64,000 nt of DNA, from the NCBI GenBank assembly GCA_020723805.1, contig DYID01000014.1, positions 1,159 through 65,158 of the forward strand, read 5' to 3'. Shown piece after piece: positions 43,491 to 51,716 of the stretch (within the stretch, counting starts at the first letter, position 1; the number at the start of each line of letters is the position of its first letter). Both the position numbers and the translations under genes were made by a program. The notes below the pieces were generated by a model. It did not search any database. It was not told the origin of the DNA and was given only the letters and a program-made list of their open reading frames with translations. Origin of the DNA: Anaerolinea sp. Lineage in GTDB: Bacteria > Chloroflexota > Anaerolineae > Anaerolineales > Villigracilaceae.

Positions 43491-44396
43491 TTACAGTTGC
43501 GGCAGCAGGTATTCATAGGCGCTGAGAGCGGCTTTGGCGCCCTCGCCGACGGCAATCAGCACCTGCTCGGCGTAGTTGTTGGTCACATCGCCCGCGGCAA
43601 AGAGACCGGGGACACTGGTGCGGCAGGCGTTATCCACGATGACGCGCTCCTTATCGTCGAGTTCGACCAGCCCTTTGACCATGGCAGTGTTGGGGGCAAG
43701 CGCCTTTTCCACGAACATGCCGTCGGCTTCGAGTTCCTTCAGTTTTCCTGCCTTGTCTCTCAGTACCAGTTTTCGGGCGAATGTATCTCCTTTGACTTCG
43801 ACGATTTCGCAGTCTTTCAGGATGTTCACATTGCCCGCCTGCTGGAGTTTATGACCCAGCGGCGTGTTCAGCAATTTGTCGCTGGCGCAGACCATGGTCA
43901 CGCTGCGGGCGATGGTGGCGAGTTCGCCGGCAGAACGAAGCGCCAGGTCTTCGTCGCCGATGACGACCACCGATTTGTCAATGAACAGCGGGGCGTAGGA
44001 CAGGGCGGAATAGCACAAGCCGCGCATGGTGAATTCCTTTTCACCCGGCACTTCCATGCGCACCTGACGCGCCCCCGTGGCAAGGATGACCGCCTTCGCC
44101 TCCAGCGCCGCTCCGCCTCGCGTCGTGACGATGAAATGGTCGCCCTTCTTTTCGATCTTTTCCACCGCCTCGATGTGGCGCGCGAAGTCGAGATATTCCA
44201 GTTCGTTGCGGAACTTGTTGACGATTTCCAAGCCGCGAATGACCTGGTAATCCTCCACCCAGGGCAGGGCAAGGCGGAAGTTGGTCTTGCCGCCCAGGTC
44301 TTTCGAGATAAGCAGGACGTTCAGCCGTTTGCGGATGGCATACACGGCGGCTGTCAGACCTGCGGGTCCGCCGCCGACGATAATCAGATCGTACAT
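43491..44396 (-). CDS. Thioredoxin-reductase-like flavoprotein lacking the CxxC pair
   Basis: FAD/NAD(P)-dependent oxidoreductase of 301 residues with TrxR-like topology: LIIVGGGPAGLTAAVYA for FAD, VILATGARQVRMEVPG, and C-terminal FAAGDVTNNYAEQVLIAVGEGAKAA. At the position of the redox-active CATC the sequence is SALS (Ser130, Ser133), so thioredoxin cannot be reduced in the classical way. The NAD(P) motif is also changed (IGDEDLALRSAGEL). It may be a ferredoxin/NAD(P)H-linked reductase. AAGGAG precedes the start. Last gene of the acetyl-CoA pathway operon after a gap of about 220 bases with repeats. Confidence 0.85.
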   Translation of the reverse strand: MYDLIIVGGGPAGLTAAVYAIRKRLNVLLISKDLGGKTNFRLALPWVEDYQVIRGLEIVNKFRNELEYLDFARHIEAVEKIEKKGDHFIVTTRGGAALEAKAVILATGARQVRMEVPGEKEFTMRGLCYSALSYAPLFIDKSVVVIGDEDLALRSAGELATIARSVTMVCASDKLLNTPLGHKLQQAGNVNILKDCEIVEVKGDTFARKLVLRDKAGKLKELEADGMFVEKALAPNTAMVKGLVELDDKERVIVDNACRTSVPGLFAAGDVTNNYAEQVLIAVGEGAKAALSAYEYLLPQL

Positions 44397-44434
44397 CGCT
44401 ACTCCTTTCCTAACTTGGACAAGCCGAAAGAGCC

Positions 44435-44508
44435 TTAACCACAGAGCGCACGGTGCGCACAGAGTTTTTTATAGTTTTTCTCCGTGTTCTTTGTGACCTC
44501 TGTGGTAA
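44435..44508. repeat. ACCACAGAG inverted repeat
   Basis: TTAACCACAGAG at 44435-44446 is complementary to CTCTGTGGTAA at 44498-44508, enclosing TTTTTTATAG and CCGTGTTCTTTGTG. Located in the leader between malic enzyme and the flavoprotein gene. Confidence 0.6.
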
Positions 44509-44518
44509 AAAAAAGAAC

Positions 44519-44614
44519 TTAACTCACTCACCCTACGCGGTGGCGCGAGATTTATCTCGCGTTTTCGGGCGACATAAATGTCGCGCTACAAGAAAACTGC
44601 GTAAGGTGAGTTAA
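44519..44614. repeat. MITE-like element with terminal inverted repeats and twin palindromes
   Basis: The clearest example, about 96 bp. Left end TTAACTCACTCACCCTACGC and right end ACTGCGTAAGGTGAGTTAA are inverted copies of TTAACTCACCTTACGCAGT with a few differences. Inside are GCGCGAGATTTATCTCGCG and GCGACATAAATGTCGC, joined by TTTTCGGG. It begins immediately at the stop codon of the malic enzyme gene. Confidence 0.8.
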
Positions 44615-44615
44615 C

Positions 44616-46001
44616 TCAATAAGCCGACTTGACGGTTTCGAGGTCCACATCGTGCGGGTCGTCGCCGGGCGGAGGTTCGGCGATGAAGCCTTCCTCCATC
44701 AGGCGTTTGGTCATGTCGCGCGAGCGTTTGATGATCTTCGAGGCGCGCTGGAATTCCTCTTCGTAGGTGGTCTCGACGCGCGCCAGTCCCTGTTCGATGG
44801 CTTTCATTGCCACGGCGGCGGCTTCGCGCGGGAAGACCTCCCAGTCGTCCATGGTGGGCAGGATGAAATCGGGGGCGAGGCGGTCGCCGACGTGGTCTGC
44901 CAGCGCCTGGGCGGCGGCAAAGCACATCTCATCAGTAATCGTCTTGGCGCGGACATCCAGCGTGCCGCGGAAGATGCCGGGGAAGCCCAGCGAGTTGTTG
45001 ACCTGATTGGGGAAGTCGGAACGTCCGGTCGCCACCACCGCCGCGCCCGCCTCTTTCGCGACCCAGGGCCAGACCTCCGGAACCGGATTGGCGCAGGCAA
45101 AGACGATCGCGTCCTTTGCCATCGTTCGGATCCACTCCGGCAGGATCACGTCGGGTCCTGGCTTGGAGAGACCGATGACCACATCCACACCTTTCATCGC
45201 TTCGGGGATGTCGCCTTCGCGCCCTTCGGCGTTGGTGATCTGGCACAGTTTCCACTTGTCCTTGAATTCGGCTTTGCGCATTTCGATGTCTTTGCGGTGT
45301 TTGCCGAGGATGCCTTTGCTGTCCACCATGTAGCATTTGGCGGGGTCGGCGCCCCAGCCGAAGATGAGCCGCGAACAGGCAACGTTCGACGCGCCGCTTC
45401 CAATGAAGGCAATGCTGACTTCATTCAACTTTTTTCCCACTACCTTGAGCGCGTTGATGAGGCCCGCCAGGGTGACCGTTGCCGTTCCCTGCTGGTCGTC
45501 GTGCCAGATGGGGATTTCTGCCTTTTCGCGCAGAGTGTCGAGAATATAGAAGCACTTGGGCTGGGCGATGTCCTCCAGGTTCACGCCGCCGATGCCGGGC
45601 TGGAGCATCAGCACAGTGTTGATGATGGCGTCGGGGTCTTTGGTGTCGAGCATGATGGGGACGCCGTCCACCCCGCCGAGATATTTGTAGAGCAAAGCCT
45701 TGCCTTCCATGACGGGCAGACCCGCCTTTGGACCGATGTCGCCCAGCCCCAGCACGCGCGTCCCATCGCTGACCACGGCGACGGTGTTCCATTTGTTGGT
45801 GTATTCGTAGACCAGTTCCGGGTCTGCCTGAATCGCCTTGCAGGGCGCGGCGACGCCGGGCGTGTACCAGATGGCAAAGTCATCGAAACTGTGAACGGTG
45901 CATTTGAGCGTGGTTTCGATTTTCCCCCGATAGAACGGATGCAGTCTCATGGCATCGGCAGAGGGTTTCTTGGCTTTGGCAAGCAGTTCCTCTGTATTCA
46001 T
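44616..46001 (-). CDS. NAD(P)-dependent malic enzyme
   Basis: Oxidative decarboxylation of malate to pyruvate, or the reverse. 461 residues of the short bacterial type: [57 protein letters not shown] (metal and substrate), [12 protein letters not shown] (dinucleotide fold) and [38 protein letters not shown]-like C-terminal motif. GAGGAGGA is a strong ribosome site. Its place in this operon links pyruvate/malate interconversion to acetyl-CoA formation and CO2 fixation. Confidence 0.95.
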   Translation of the reverse strand: MNTEELLAKAKKPSADAMRLHPFYRGKIETTLKCTVHSFDDFAIWYTPGVAAPCKAIQADPELVYEYTNKWNTVAVVSDGTRVLGLGDIGPKAGLPVMEGKALLYKYLGGVDGVPIMLDTKDPDAIINTVLMLQPGIGGVNLEDIAQPKCFYILDTLREKAEIPIWHDDQQGTATVTLAGLINALKVVGKKLNEVSIAFIGSGASNVACSRLIFGWGADPAKCYMVDSKGILGKHRKDIEMRKAEFKDKWKLCQITNAEGREGDIPEAMKGVDVVIGLSKPGPDVILPEWIRTMAKDAIVFACANPVPEVWPWVAKEAGAAVVATGRSDFPNQVNNSLGFPGIFRGTLDVRAKTITDEMCFAAAQALADHVGDRLAPDFILPTMDDWEVFPREAAAVAMKAIEQGLARVETTYEEEFQRASKIIKRSRDMTKRLMEEGFIAEPPPGDDPHDVDLETVKSAY

Positions 46002-46014
46002 ATTTTCCTCCTCG

Positions 46015-46174
46015 TTAACTCACCTTACGCAGTTTCTTCGTAGTGCGACACATTGTCCCCGCAAGGGGGGTCATGTCGCCTGAAAACGCGAGATACCCTT
46101 CGGCAGGGTTTCGACAGGCTCAACCTGCCTGCTCAGGACAGGAATCTCGCGCTGCTGCGTAACATGAGTTGTTA
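46015..46174. repeat. MITE-like element, 160 bp, with a nested second repeat
   Basis: Left end TTAACTCACCTTACGCAGT (46015-46033) and right end CTGCGTAACATGAGTTGTTAA (46154-46174). Core words TAGTGCGACACATTGTCCCC and ACGCGAGA...TCTCGCG. The second palindrome is interrupted by an unrelated hairpin-rich stretch (CCCTTCGGCAGGGTTTCGACAGG ... CCTGCCTGCTCAGGACAGG region, about 46096-46142), as if another element inserted. Confidence 0.75.
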
Positions 46175-46450
46175 ATGTCCGTCTCTTCGAAGTTTCTCCT
46201 CTCGAAGGGCGGTGATGACCGCATACAAGTCGAGTCCGCGCTTGCAGGCGTGGCGGGCAGCCTCATGGACGGAATCAGACCAGAGGGTCCGGCAATGAAG
46301 CGCCTCTTCGTCGTCGAGCAGGATCAACTGCACCAGACTCGAAAGCGGAATGTCCATGTCGTTTGCCGCGCCCAGGTCGCAATCGTTGCAGGCGTGGCAG
46401 AGGCGCAGGTCCTGCCCGCTGGCGCGTTGGACAATGGCGCGCAGGGTCAT
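46172..46450 (-). CDS. HdrC-like protein with incomplete Fe-S motifs
   Basis: 92 residues. MDIPLSSLVQLILLDDEEAL, RTLWSDSV and a final LYAVITALREEKLR align by eye with the core of heterodisulfide reductase subunit C, where two [4Fe-4S] clusters are normally bound. Here the first motif is CHACNDC (Cys18, 21, 24) without the usual fourth Cys-Pro, and the second is reduced to SDSVHEAARHACKRG. It may carry one cluster at most. It starts two bases after the GNAT stop and is next but one to metVF; in acetogens such as Moorella, hdrCBA-mvhD neighbours metVF. A remnant or adapter of that electron-transfer module is inferred. Confidence 0.6.
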   Translation of the reverse strand: MTLRAIVQRASGQDLRLCHACNDCDLGAANDMDIPLSSLVQLILLDDEEALHCRTLWSDSVHEAARHACKRGLDLYAVITALREEKLRRDGH

Positions 46451-46452
46451 GC

Positions 46453-47019
46453 CTAGAAGTCGTCCGTTTTGGCGCGGAGCGGCATGGTCATGAAAACCAC
46501 GTCGCGGGTTTCGCCGTCGGGGAAGAGGAAGTAATCGTCGAGCAGCGCCTGCGATTTGAAACCCAGCGCCTCGAAGGCTTTGACGACCTTGGTCTGTTCG
46601 GCGATGACCTCCGCCTGCAGGATGCTCAAGCCCTGCCGCCGCGCCAGGTCAATGAGTGCTTTGATCATTTTCATTCCCAGTCCGCGCCGGCGAAAGTCCT
46701 TGGCGAGGAAGAGCCGCACCTCTCCGATGTGGCGTTTGGGTCCCTCGAAGAAGTGCAGCGAAGCGCTGCCCACCACATGATCCTTGACCAGCGCCAGAAG
46801 CGGCAGAACCTTGTTGTAGTCCAGGTTCATCGCCCACTCGTGGATGAGGTCGGGATCTTTGACGTAGTGACGGAAGTAGCGCATGTCTTCATCGCTGACG
46901 GCGGCGTAAAATTCCTGCAGGCATTTTTCGTCCTCCGTCGTCATGGGGCGCAGAAGGACATACGTGCCGTCTTTGAGCGTGACCATCTCGCGGAAATTCT
47001 TGATTTGTTCAGGGAGCAT
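46453..47019 (-). CDS. GNAT-family N-acetyltransferase
   Basis: 188 residues: LRPMTTEDEKCLQEFYAAVS start, GEVRLFLAKDFRRRGLGMKMIKALIDLAR (acetyl-CoA-binding R/Q-x-x-G-x-G/A) and a final GETRDVVFMTMPLR. GGAGGG precedes the ATG. It lies between metVF and the HdrC-like gene in an operon devoted to acetyl-CoA formation. A role in protein or metabolite acetylation that senses acetyl-CoA is possible but unproven. Confidence 0.88.
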   Translation of the reverse strand: MLPEQIKNFREMVTLKDGTYVLLRPMTTEDEKCLQEFYAAVSDEDMRYFRHYVKDPDLIHEWAMNLDYNKVLPLLALVKDHVVGSASLHFFEGPKRHIGEVRLFLAKDFRRRGLGMKMIKALIDLARRQGLSILQAEVIAEQTKVVKAFEALGFKSQALLDDYFLFPDGETRDVVFMTMPLRAKTDDF

Positions 47020-47072
47020 GTTCCCTCCGAGGGAGTGACGGGTTGCAAGTTTCAGGTGATTGATTCCTGTTA

Positions 47073-47142
47073 GTGTGGTAATTGGTAAATGGTAAATGGC
47101 GATTGCGAATTACCAATTACCAATTACCAATTACCAATTACT
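47073..47142. repeat. GGTAAT/ATTACC octamer array after metVF
   Basis: GGTAATTG GTAAATG GTAAATG words on the left, then four tandem ATTACCA octamers on the right. The two arms are complementary and can form a long hairpin. It starts a few bases after the stop of metVF on the - strand. Confidence 0.85.
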
Positions 47143-47147
47143 TCATA

Positions 47148-48635
47148 TCATGCAGGCACTTTCTCAAGATCAGGATGGTGAAAGTCCTTCGGCAAAACGC
47201 CTCCTTCCGTGACAATGCGCGGGACGATTTCCTCCCAGCCCACCGCCATGATGTGCAGTCCGTTCACGCCCTGACCTCGGAACTTTTTGATTTGCTCGAT
47301 GAGTTCGAGCGCAATCTGCACGCCCTCCTCCTGGGCGTTGCCGGCTTTGTCGGCGGCTTCCATGCGCTTCATCAGCGGTTCGGGGATGAAGACGCCCGGC
47401 ACCTCATCGTTCATGTACTTCGCCATCTTGAAGGTCTTGAGCGGCGTGATGCCGATGAGGATATAGACCTTGTCGAGGATGTTGCGCTTGGCGAGTTCGT
47501 TCAGCCAGATTTCCATGTGCGCCACGTCATAGACCAGATTGGTCTGGAAGAACTGCGCGCCCGCGTTGACCTTCTTATGCTCGCGCAGCGCCTGGAATTT
47601 CGGCTCGGAGGCGAACGGGGAAGCGGCAGCGCCGAGGAAGTAGCGCGGCGGCGTCTTGATTTCGCGCCCGTCCAGGTACCTGCCTTCGTCCCTCATGCGG
47701 CGGAGAATCCAAAGCATTTGAATCGAGTCAATGTCAATCACGTCCATGCGTCCGCGCGGAGGAGGCGCCATCTTCATCGAATCGCCGGAGATGCACAGGA
47801 TGTTGCGAATGCCCAAATCCGCCGCGCCCATCACTTCGGATTGCAAGCCGACGCGGGTGCGGTCGCGCGCCGCGATTTGCATGACGGGTTCCGCGCCGTG
47901 TTCAAGCGCCATCTTCGCGCACGCCCACGAGGCGGTGCGCGGCGTGGCGGAGGGATTGTCGGTGAAGTTGATCGCCGCGACGTAGGGCTTGAGGGTTTCG
48001 ATGTGCTGACACATCTTGTCGGTCTTGCACGAGACGGGCGGGGCGACCTCCGCTGTGACGACGAACTCGCCCGCTTTGAGCCGCCGTTCCAGTTCGGAGA
48101 CGGGCTCGGTATATTTCGGCGGGTGATACTGGTTGTCGCCCTGCCACCACTCGGGTTCGCGCAAGGGACGGAAGATTTCGTCCCACACCTTGTAGCGCAC
48201 TTCGGGCGGCTGGAACGCCAGCCCGCGAATCACCTTGCCCGTGCCAATTTCTTTGACGCGGTTCAAAATGCCGCTCCATTGCTCCGTGCCGACCTTGTCC
48301 CAATCCAGCGGCGGCAGGACTTCGAGCAGGTGTTCCTCGCGTCCGAGTTTGAACGAACGCTCGTAGATTTTGTACCAGATGCACGGGCGGGTTTCGTCCA
48401 CGTAGCAGTGTTCGCGGGTCGAGCCGCCGCATGGACCGTTACGCTCCCCCTTCGGACATTCCATCGGACAGATGAAGGCGGTCTCCTGCAGGAGGCAGTT
48501 GCCGCACATGCGGCATCCGAACAACGGACCTTTGATTGCCTTTTCGATTGCCGCCAGCACGCGTTTGTTGAACGGCTCGCGCTTGAAGGGCAGGTAGGGC
48601 GGCTGCCAGCGGCGTCCAGGGGTGAAGATGGGCAT
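47148..48635 (-). CDS. metF: Fused MetV-MetF methylenetetrahydrofolate reductase
   Basis: A 495-residue fusion. The N-terminal 190 or so residues are the MetV-type Fe-S/zinc domain (GCRMCGNCLLQETAFICPMECPKG, NGPCGGSTREHCYVDETRPCIW). The C-terminal 300 residues are the flavin-binding MetF barrel (VTAEVAPPVSC, NFTDNPSATPR, ILCISGD, FFQTNLVYD, IGITPLKTFKMAKYM). Together they reduce methylene-THF to methyl-THF in the Wood-Ljungdahl methyl branch. In acetogens these are usually two genes. Start MPIFTPG is preceded by AAGGAG, so the 16 earlier in-frame codons in the repeat were discarded. Confidence 0.93.
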   Translation of the reverse strand: MPIFTPGRRWQPPYLPFKREPFNKRVLAAIEKAIKGPLFGCRMCGNCLLQETAFICPMECPKGERNGPCGGSTREHCYVDETRPCIWYKIYERSFKLGREEHLLEVLPPLDWDKVGTEQWSGILNRVKEIGTGKVIRGLAFQPPEVRYKVWDEIFRPLREPEWWQGDNQYHPPKYTEPVSELERRLKAGEFVVTAEVAPPVSCKTDKMCQHIETLKPYVAAINFTDNPSATPRTASWACAKMALEHGAEPVMQIAARDRTRVGLQSEVMGAADLGIRNILCISGDSMKMAPPPRGRMDVIDIDSIQMLWILRRMRDEGRYLDGREIKTPPRYFLGAAASPFASEPKFQALREHKKVNAGAQFFQTNLVYDVAHMEIWLNELAKRNILDKVYILIGITPLKTFKMAKYMNDEVPGVFIPEPLMKRMEAADKAGNAQEEGVQIALELIEQIKKFRGQGVNGLHIMAVGWEEIVPRIVTEGGVLPKDFHHPDLEKVPA

Positions 48636-48650
48636 GGGGGCTCCTTCGGC

Positions 48651-48704
48651 GGAGATTGGTAAATGGTGATTGGTAATTACCAATTACTAAATTACTAATC
48701 TCCA
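48651..48704. repeat. GGTAAT/ATTACC array between acsE and metVF
   Basis: GGAGATTGGTAAATGGTGA and TTGGTAATTACCAATTACTA, an inverted pair. It begins within about five bases after the acsE stop (TAG) and continues toward the metVF ribosome site. Confidence 0.85.
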
Positions 48705-48708
48705 ACCG

Positions 48709-49632
48709 CTAATTCATCAGATACGAATCGGCATAAATCACTTTGTTCAGCAAAATCTGTGTCGTCTTCCAGATGGCAACCTGTTCGGGGTCGCTCATGT
48801 CGAAGTCTTCCATCTGCGGCTCTTCGCTGTTGGCGATGCGTTCGGCAATTTTGTTATAGACGCGCGCCAGCGGCGTGGAAGTGTCCTTCGTCTCGATCCA
48901 GCGGATGACCTCGTTCTGTTTCTGGTCGAAGGGATTGGCAATCATCATCTGCAAGCCGACGCCCATCAGCATGGCGCAATAGACGCGGTTGATGAGCGGA
49001 CGATTCTCGTTGGGGACGGCGTTGGAGACGTTGCTTAAGCCAACGGAAATGTTCGGGGGAGGGTCCCAGGCATATTGCAGAGTCCGAACCGCCTCGATGA
49101 GATGGGGGCAGTATTGCTGGCATCCCGAAACGGTCAGCACGAGCGGGTCAATGATGAGGTCCTTCATCGGGAAGTCAATCTCCAACATGCGCGGGATCAA
49201 TATCTCAACCGCGATATTGACGCGCGCGTCCGCTTCAACGGGGATGCCCTCGCTCTTCATCGTCAGCGCGATGAGTTTGGCGTTGTATTTCTTCGCCAGC
49301 AGCGGCACTTTCTCCAGCCGTTCGGGTTCGGCAGAGGTGGAGTTGAGAATCGGCTGAGCCTTGGTGATTTTCTTTAGCGCCGCTTCCATGCCGTCCACGT
49401 TGGTGGTGTCAATCGAGAGCGGCACATCCACCACCGCCTCCACCGTTTCGACGATCCACGGGAAGACCTCCGCCCAATCCTTCTTGCGCGGACCGAGATT
49501 GATGTCAATCGCCTTCGCCCCCGCCTCCACCTGCCGCACCGCCAAATCCATGAAGAACTCGCGGTCGCGGTTGGCGAGCGCCTCTTTTACTTTTTCAGAG
49601 ATGATGTGGATGTTTTCTCCGATGATATACAT
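48709..49632 (-). CDS. acsE: Methyltetrahydrofolate:corrinoid/Fe-S protein methyltransferase
   Basis: TIM-barrel pterin-binding enzyme of 307 residues that transfers the methyl group of methyl-THF to the AcsCD corrinoid protein. MYIIGENIHIISEKV opens the barrel; DINLGPRKKDW, VPLSIDTTN, PILNSTSAEPER, LIIDPLVLTVSGCQQ and SVGLSNVSNAVP are the pterin and corrinoid-facing strands. Start follows GGAGGT; the longer frame upstream lies in the octamer repeat. Flanked by its substrate producer metVF and by the RACo-type activator. Confidence 0.96.
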   Translation of the reverse strand: MYIIGENIHIISEKVKEALANRDREFFMDLAVRQVEAGAKAIDINLGPRKKDWAEVFPWIVETVEAVVDVPLSIDTTNVDGMEAALKKITKAQPILNSTSAEPERLEKVPLLAKKYNAKLIALTMKSEGIPVEADARVNIAVEILIPRMLEIDFPMKDLIIDPLVLTVSGCQQYCPHLIEAVRTLQYAWDPPPNISVGLSNVSNAVPNENRPLINRVYCAMLMGVGLQMMIANPFDQKQNEVIRWIETKDTSTPLARVYNKIAERIANSEEPQMEDFDMSDPEQVAIWKTTQILLNKVIYADSYLMN

Positions 49633-49654
49633 AACGACCTCCGTTTGTAAATAT

Positions 49655-49706
49655 CCTGTGTAATCGGTAATTGGTAATTTGGTAGTTACCAATTACGAAT
49701 TACTCT
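49655..49706. repeat. GGTAAT/ATTACC array between RACo and acsE
   Basis: TAATCGGTAATTGGTAATTTGG and its inverse CCAATTACGAATTACT. The last codons and TAA stop of the RACo gene (K-S-N-S-stop) are themselves written in the repeat. Confidence 0.85.
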
Positions 49707-51636
49707 TTTCCAGCGCCTCCGCCACACTTGGGAACTTATTCAAATCCGTGTGCGGCAAAAACAATGCGGACGTGAACGCTTCGTAGAAACTGTTGTCCGC
49801 CGAAAGTTCGATATACGTCATGCGCTTCGCAATCTCGCTGATGCGTTCGCGCTTGCGCCAATCGAGCAGAGCCAGGTACGCACCCTTCACCGACGTGTTG
49901 CCGAGAAACTCGAAACGCGACCATTCCATGTCGGGCAGGAGCCCAATCTGCACCGCCTTCTCGACGTTGATGTATTTTCCGAACGACCCGCCGACCAAAA
50001 CCTTGTCCACGCTTTCGAGCGGGATGCCGACGTTTTCCGCCAGCACCGTGAATCCCGCGTAGATGGCGGCTTTGGCGCGCAGGAGGTTGTCAATGTCCAC
50101 GCGCGTCAGGACGATGTCCTCGCCCGACTCGGTTTCTTTTCCCCACGCGACGACGTACTCTCCGCCGTGCGCTCCTTCGCGGACCCTCGGACTGGGCGCG
50201 TCCAATTTGACGTTGCCTCCCTTGTCAATGACTCCCGTGAGGAACGCCTCCGAGAGCAGCGCGATGAGACCCGATCCACAAATGCCCTTCGGTTTGCCTC
50301 CGCCGATGACGCGGTAGGTCGGTTCGAGCGTGTCGCTGTTGATCCACACCTCTTCGATGGCGCCAGTGGTTGCCCTCATGCCGTTGACCACGCCCGCGCC
50401 CTCGAAGGCAGGACCCGCCGAGCAGGCGCACGTCACCAGCCAATCGCGATTGCCCAACACGGTTTCGCCGTTTGTTCCGACATCGAGGAACAGCGTCACA
50501 TTTTCCGCGCTGTCGAGACCCGACGACAACACGCCCGCTGTAATGTCTGCGCCAACGTAGGAGGCAACTCCAGGCAGGCAGTCCACCGCCGCTTCGGGGT
50601 TGACGTTCAAGCCGACCTCGCGTCCCGTCAGCGCAGGCGGATGGTTGACCGCAGGGATGAACGGAGAGAGGCGGATGCTCGCCGCGGGAATGCCAAGGAA
50701 CAGGTGCATCATCGTCGTATTGCCCGCGATGGTCGCTTTGACGATTTGGTCGGGGGTCACTTTGCCCTGCGGCAGTTTGACGCGCTTGCACGCCCTCTCC
50801 AGCAGTTCGTTGATGGTATCCAGCACGCGCTGACGGAGTTCGTCCGCGCCGCCGTTTTTGCTGGCGTAGATGATGCGGGAAATCACGTCCTCGCCGCGTG
50901 CAATTTGTCCGTTATATTCTGCAACTTGTGCTTTGACCTGACCCGTCACCAAATCCACCAGCCAGAGCGTGACGGTCGTGGTGCCGATGTCAATCGCCGC
51001 GCCCCAGAGAGGGGAGTATTCGTCTTCGTGACCGGGGCGCAAGTCTATCAGTCGGATAGTCTGATGGTCTGATGGTCGGGAGATTTCGACGATGGCGGTG
51101 ACGTTCCAGTCGCCCGCTCGAAGCGTGGAGCCGATTGTTCGGAGCAGGGGCAGGGAACAGGTCACGGTTTCGAAGCGGCGCTGGAGGCGAAATGCGGTTT
51201 GCAGGCGCGCCCAGTCGTCGGTTTGGTCGTCCATGCTGGGCGGTGTCAAAGTCAAATGAACGCGGCGAACCGTCTGCGAGAACGGATATTCGTAATCTTC
51301 TGGAACCGTGACTTCGGCGACGACGCGGTCGGTGGTGAGGCGGCGTTCGATCTTCTCCTGCGGCGGGACGTAAATCGCCGCGTCGCCCTCGACGACGGTC
51401 TGACACGCCAACGCATAGCCTTGAGCCACATCCGCTTCCGAGAGGCGCAGCGTACTGCGGCGGCGGACTTGTCCCTCCGTCACCTGCACGGCGCAGCGAC
51501 CGCAGCGTCCCTGCCCGCCGCACGGCTGACCGATGTCAATCCCCGCCAAGCGCGCGGCATCTGCCAGCAGGGTGTTCGTGGGAACGGTGACGCTGGCTTG
51601 CTTCTCGTCGTGGGTGAAGGTGAGGGAGTGATTCAT
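49693..51636 (-). CDS. acsV: Corrinoid activation protein (RACo type, ferredoxin plus ASKHA domain)
   Basis: 647 residues. An N-terminal [2Fe-2S] ferredoxin domain (PCGGQGRCGRCAV, later ACQT) is followed by a middle domain and a large ASKHA-fold ATPase (GAAIDIGTTTVTLWLVD, ATIAGNTTMMHL, FLDVGTNGETVLGN, CSAGPAFEGAG, GICGSGLIALLSE, VGGSFGKYIN). It uses ATP to reduce Co(II) corrinoid back to the Co(I) state in AcsCD. Residues of about 185-197 (SRPSDHQTIRLID) are encoded by a repeat also found at 61772, suggesting an inserted peptide just before the ASKHA domain. The symbol acsV is used by analogy with acetogens. Confidence 0.93.
   Translation of the reverse strand: MNHSLTFTHDEKQASVTVPTNTLLADAARLAGIDIGQPCGGQGRCGRCAVQVTEGQVRRRSTLRLSEADVAQGYALACQTVVEGDAAIYVPPQEKIERRLTTDRVVAEVTVPEDYEYPFSQTVRRVHLTLTPPSMDDQTDDWARLQTAFRLQRRFETVTCSLPLLRTIGSTLRAGDWNVTAIVEISRPSDHQTIRLIDLRPGHEDEYSPLWGAAIDIGTTTVTLWLVDLVTGQVKAQVAEYNGQIARGEDVISRIIYASKNGGADELRQRVLDTINELLERACKRVKLPQGKVTPDQIVKATIAGNTTMMHLFLGIPAASIRLSPFIPAVNHPPALTGREVGLNVNPEAAVDCLPGVASYVGADITAGVLSSGLDSAENVTLFLDVGTNGETVLGNRDWLVTCACSAGPAFEGAGVVNGMRATTGAIEEVWINSDTLEPTYRVIGGGKPKGICGSGLIALLSEAFLTGVIDKGGNVKLDAPSPRVREGAHGGEYVVAWGKETESGEDIVLTRVDIDNLLRAKAAIYAGFTVLAENVGIPLESVDKVLVGGSFGKYINVEKAVQIGLLPDMEWSRFEFLGNTSVKGAYLALLDWRKRERISEIAKRMTYIELSADNSFYEAFTSALFLPHTDLNKFPSVAEALEKSNS
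51046..51085. repeat. GACTATCAGACCATC repeat in frame within the RACo gene
   Basis: AGTCTATCAGTCGGATAGTCTGATGGTCTGATGGTCGGG-type stretch in tandem 10-mers. Its reverse complement is almost the same as the intergenic array at 61772-61825, so this looks like an intergenic repeat captured in frame. Confidence 0.75.
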
Positions 51637-51640
51637 GAGT

Positions 51641-51716
51641 GATCGGTAATTGGTAAATGGTGATTGGTAAATGGTAATTGCCACTTACCAATTACTATTT
51701 ACTATTTACCAAATTA
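51641..51716. repeat. GGTAAT/ATTACC array between acsC and RACo
   Basis: TAATTGGTAAATGGTGATTGGTAAATGGTAATTG and the inverse arm CTTACCAATTACTATTTACTATTTACC. The acsC stop codon (AAT TAA) falls at the edge of the array. Confidence 0.85.

Noticed and set aside
47082-48662. 526-codon plus-strand open frame
   Set aside because: Mirror of metVF; no recognisable protein features.
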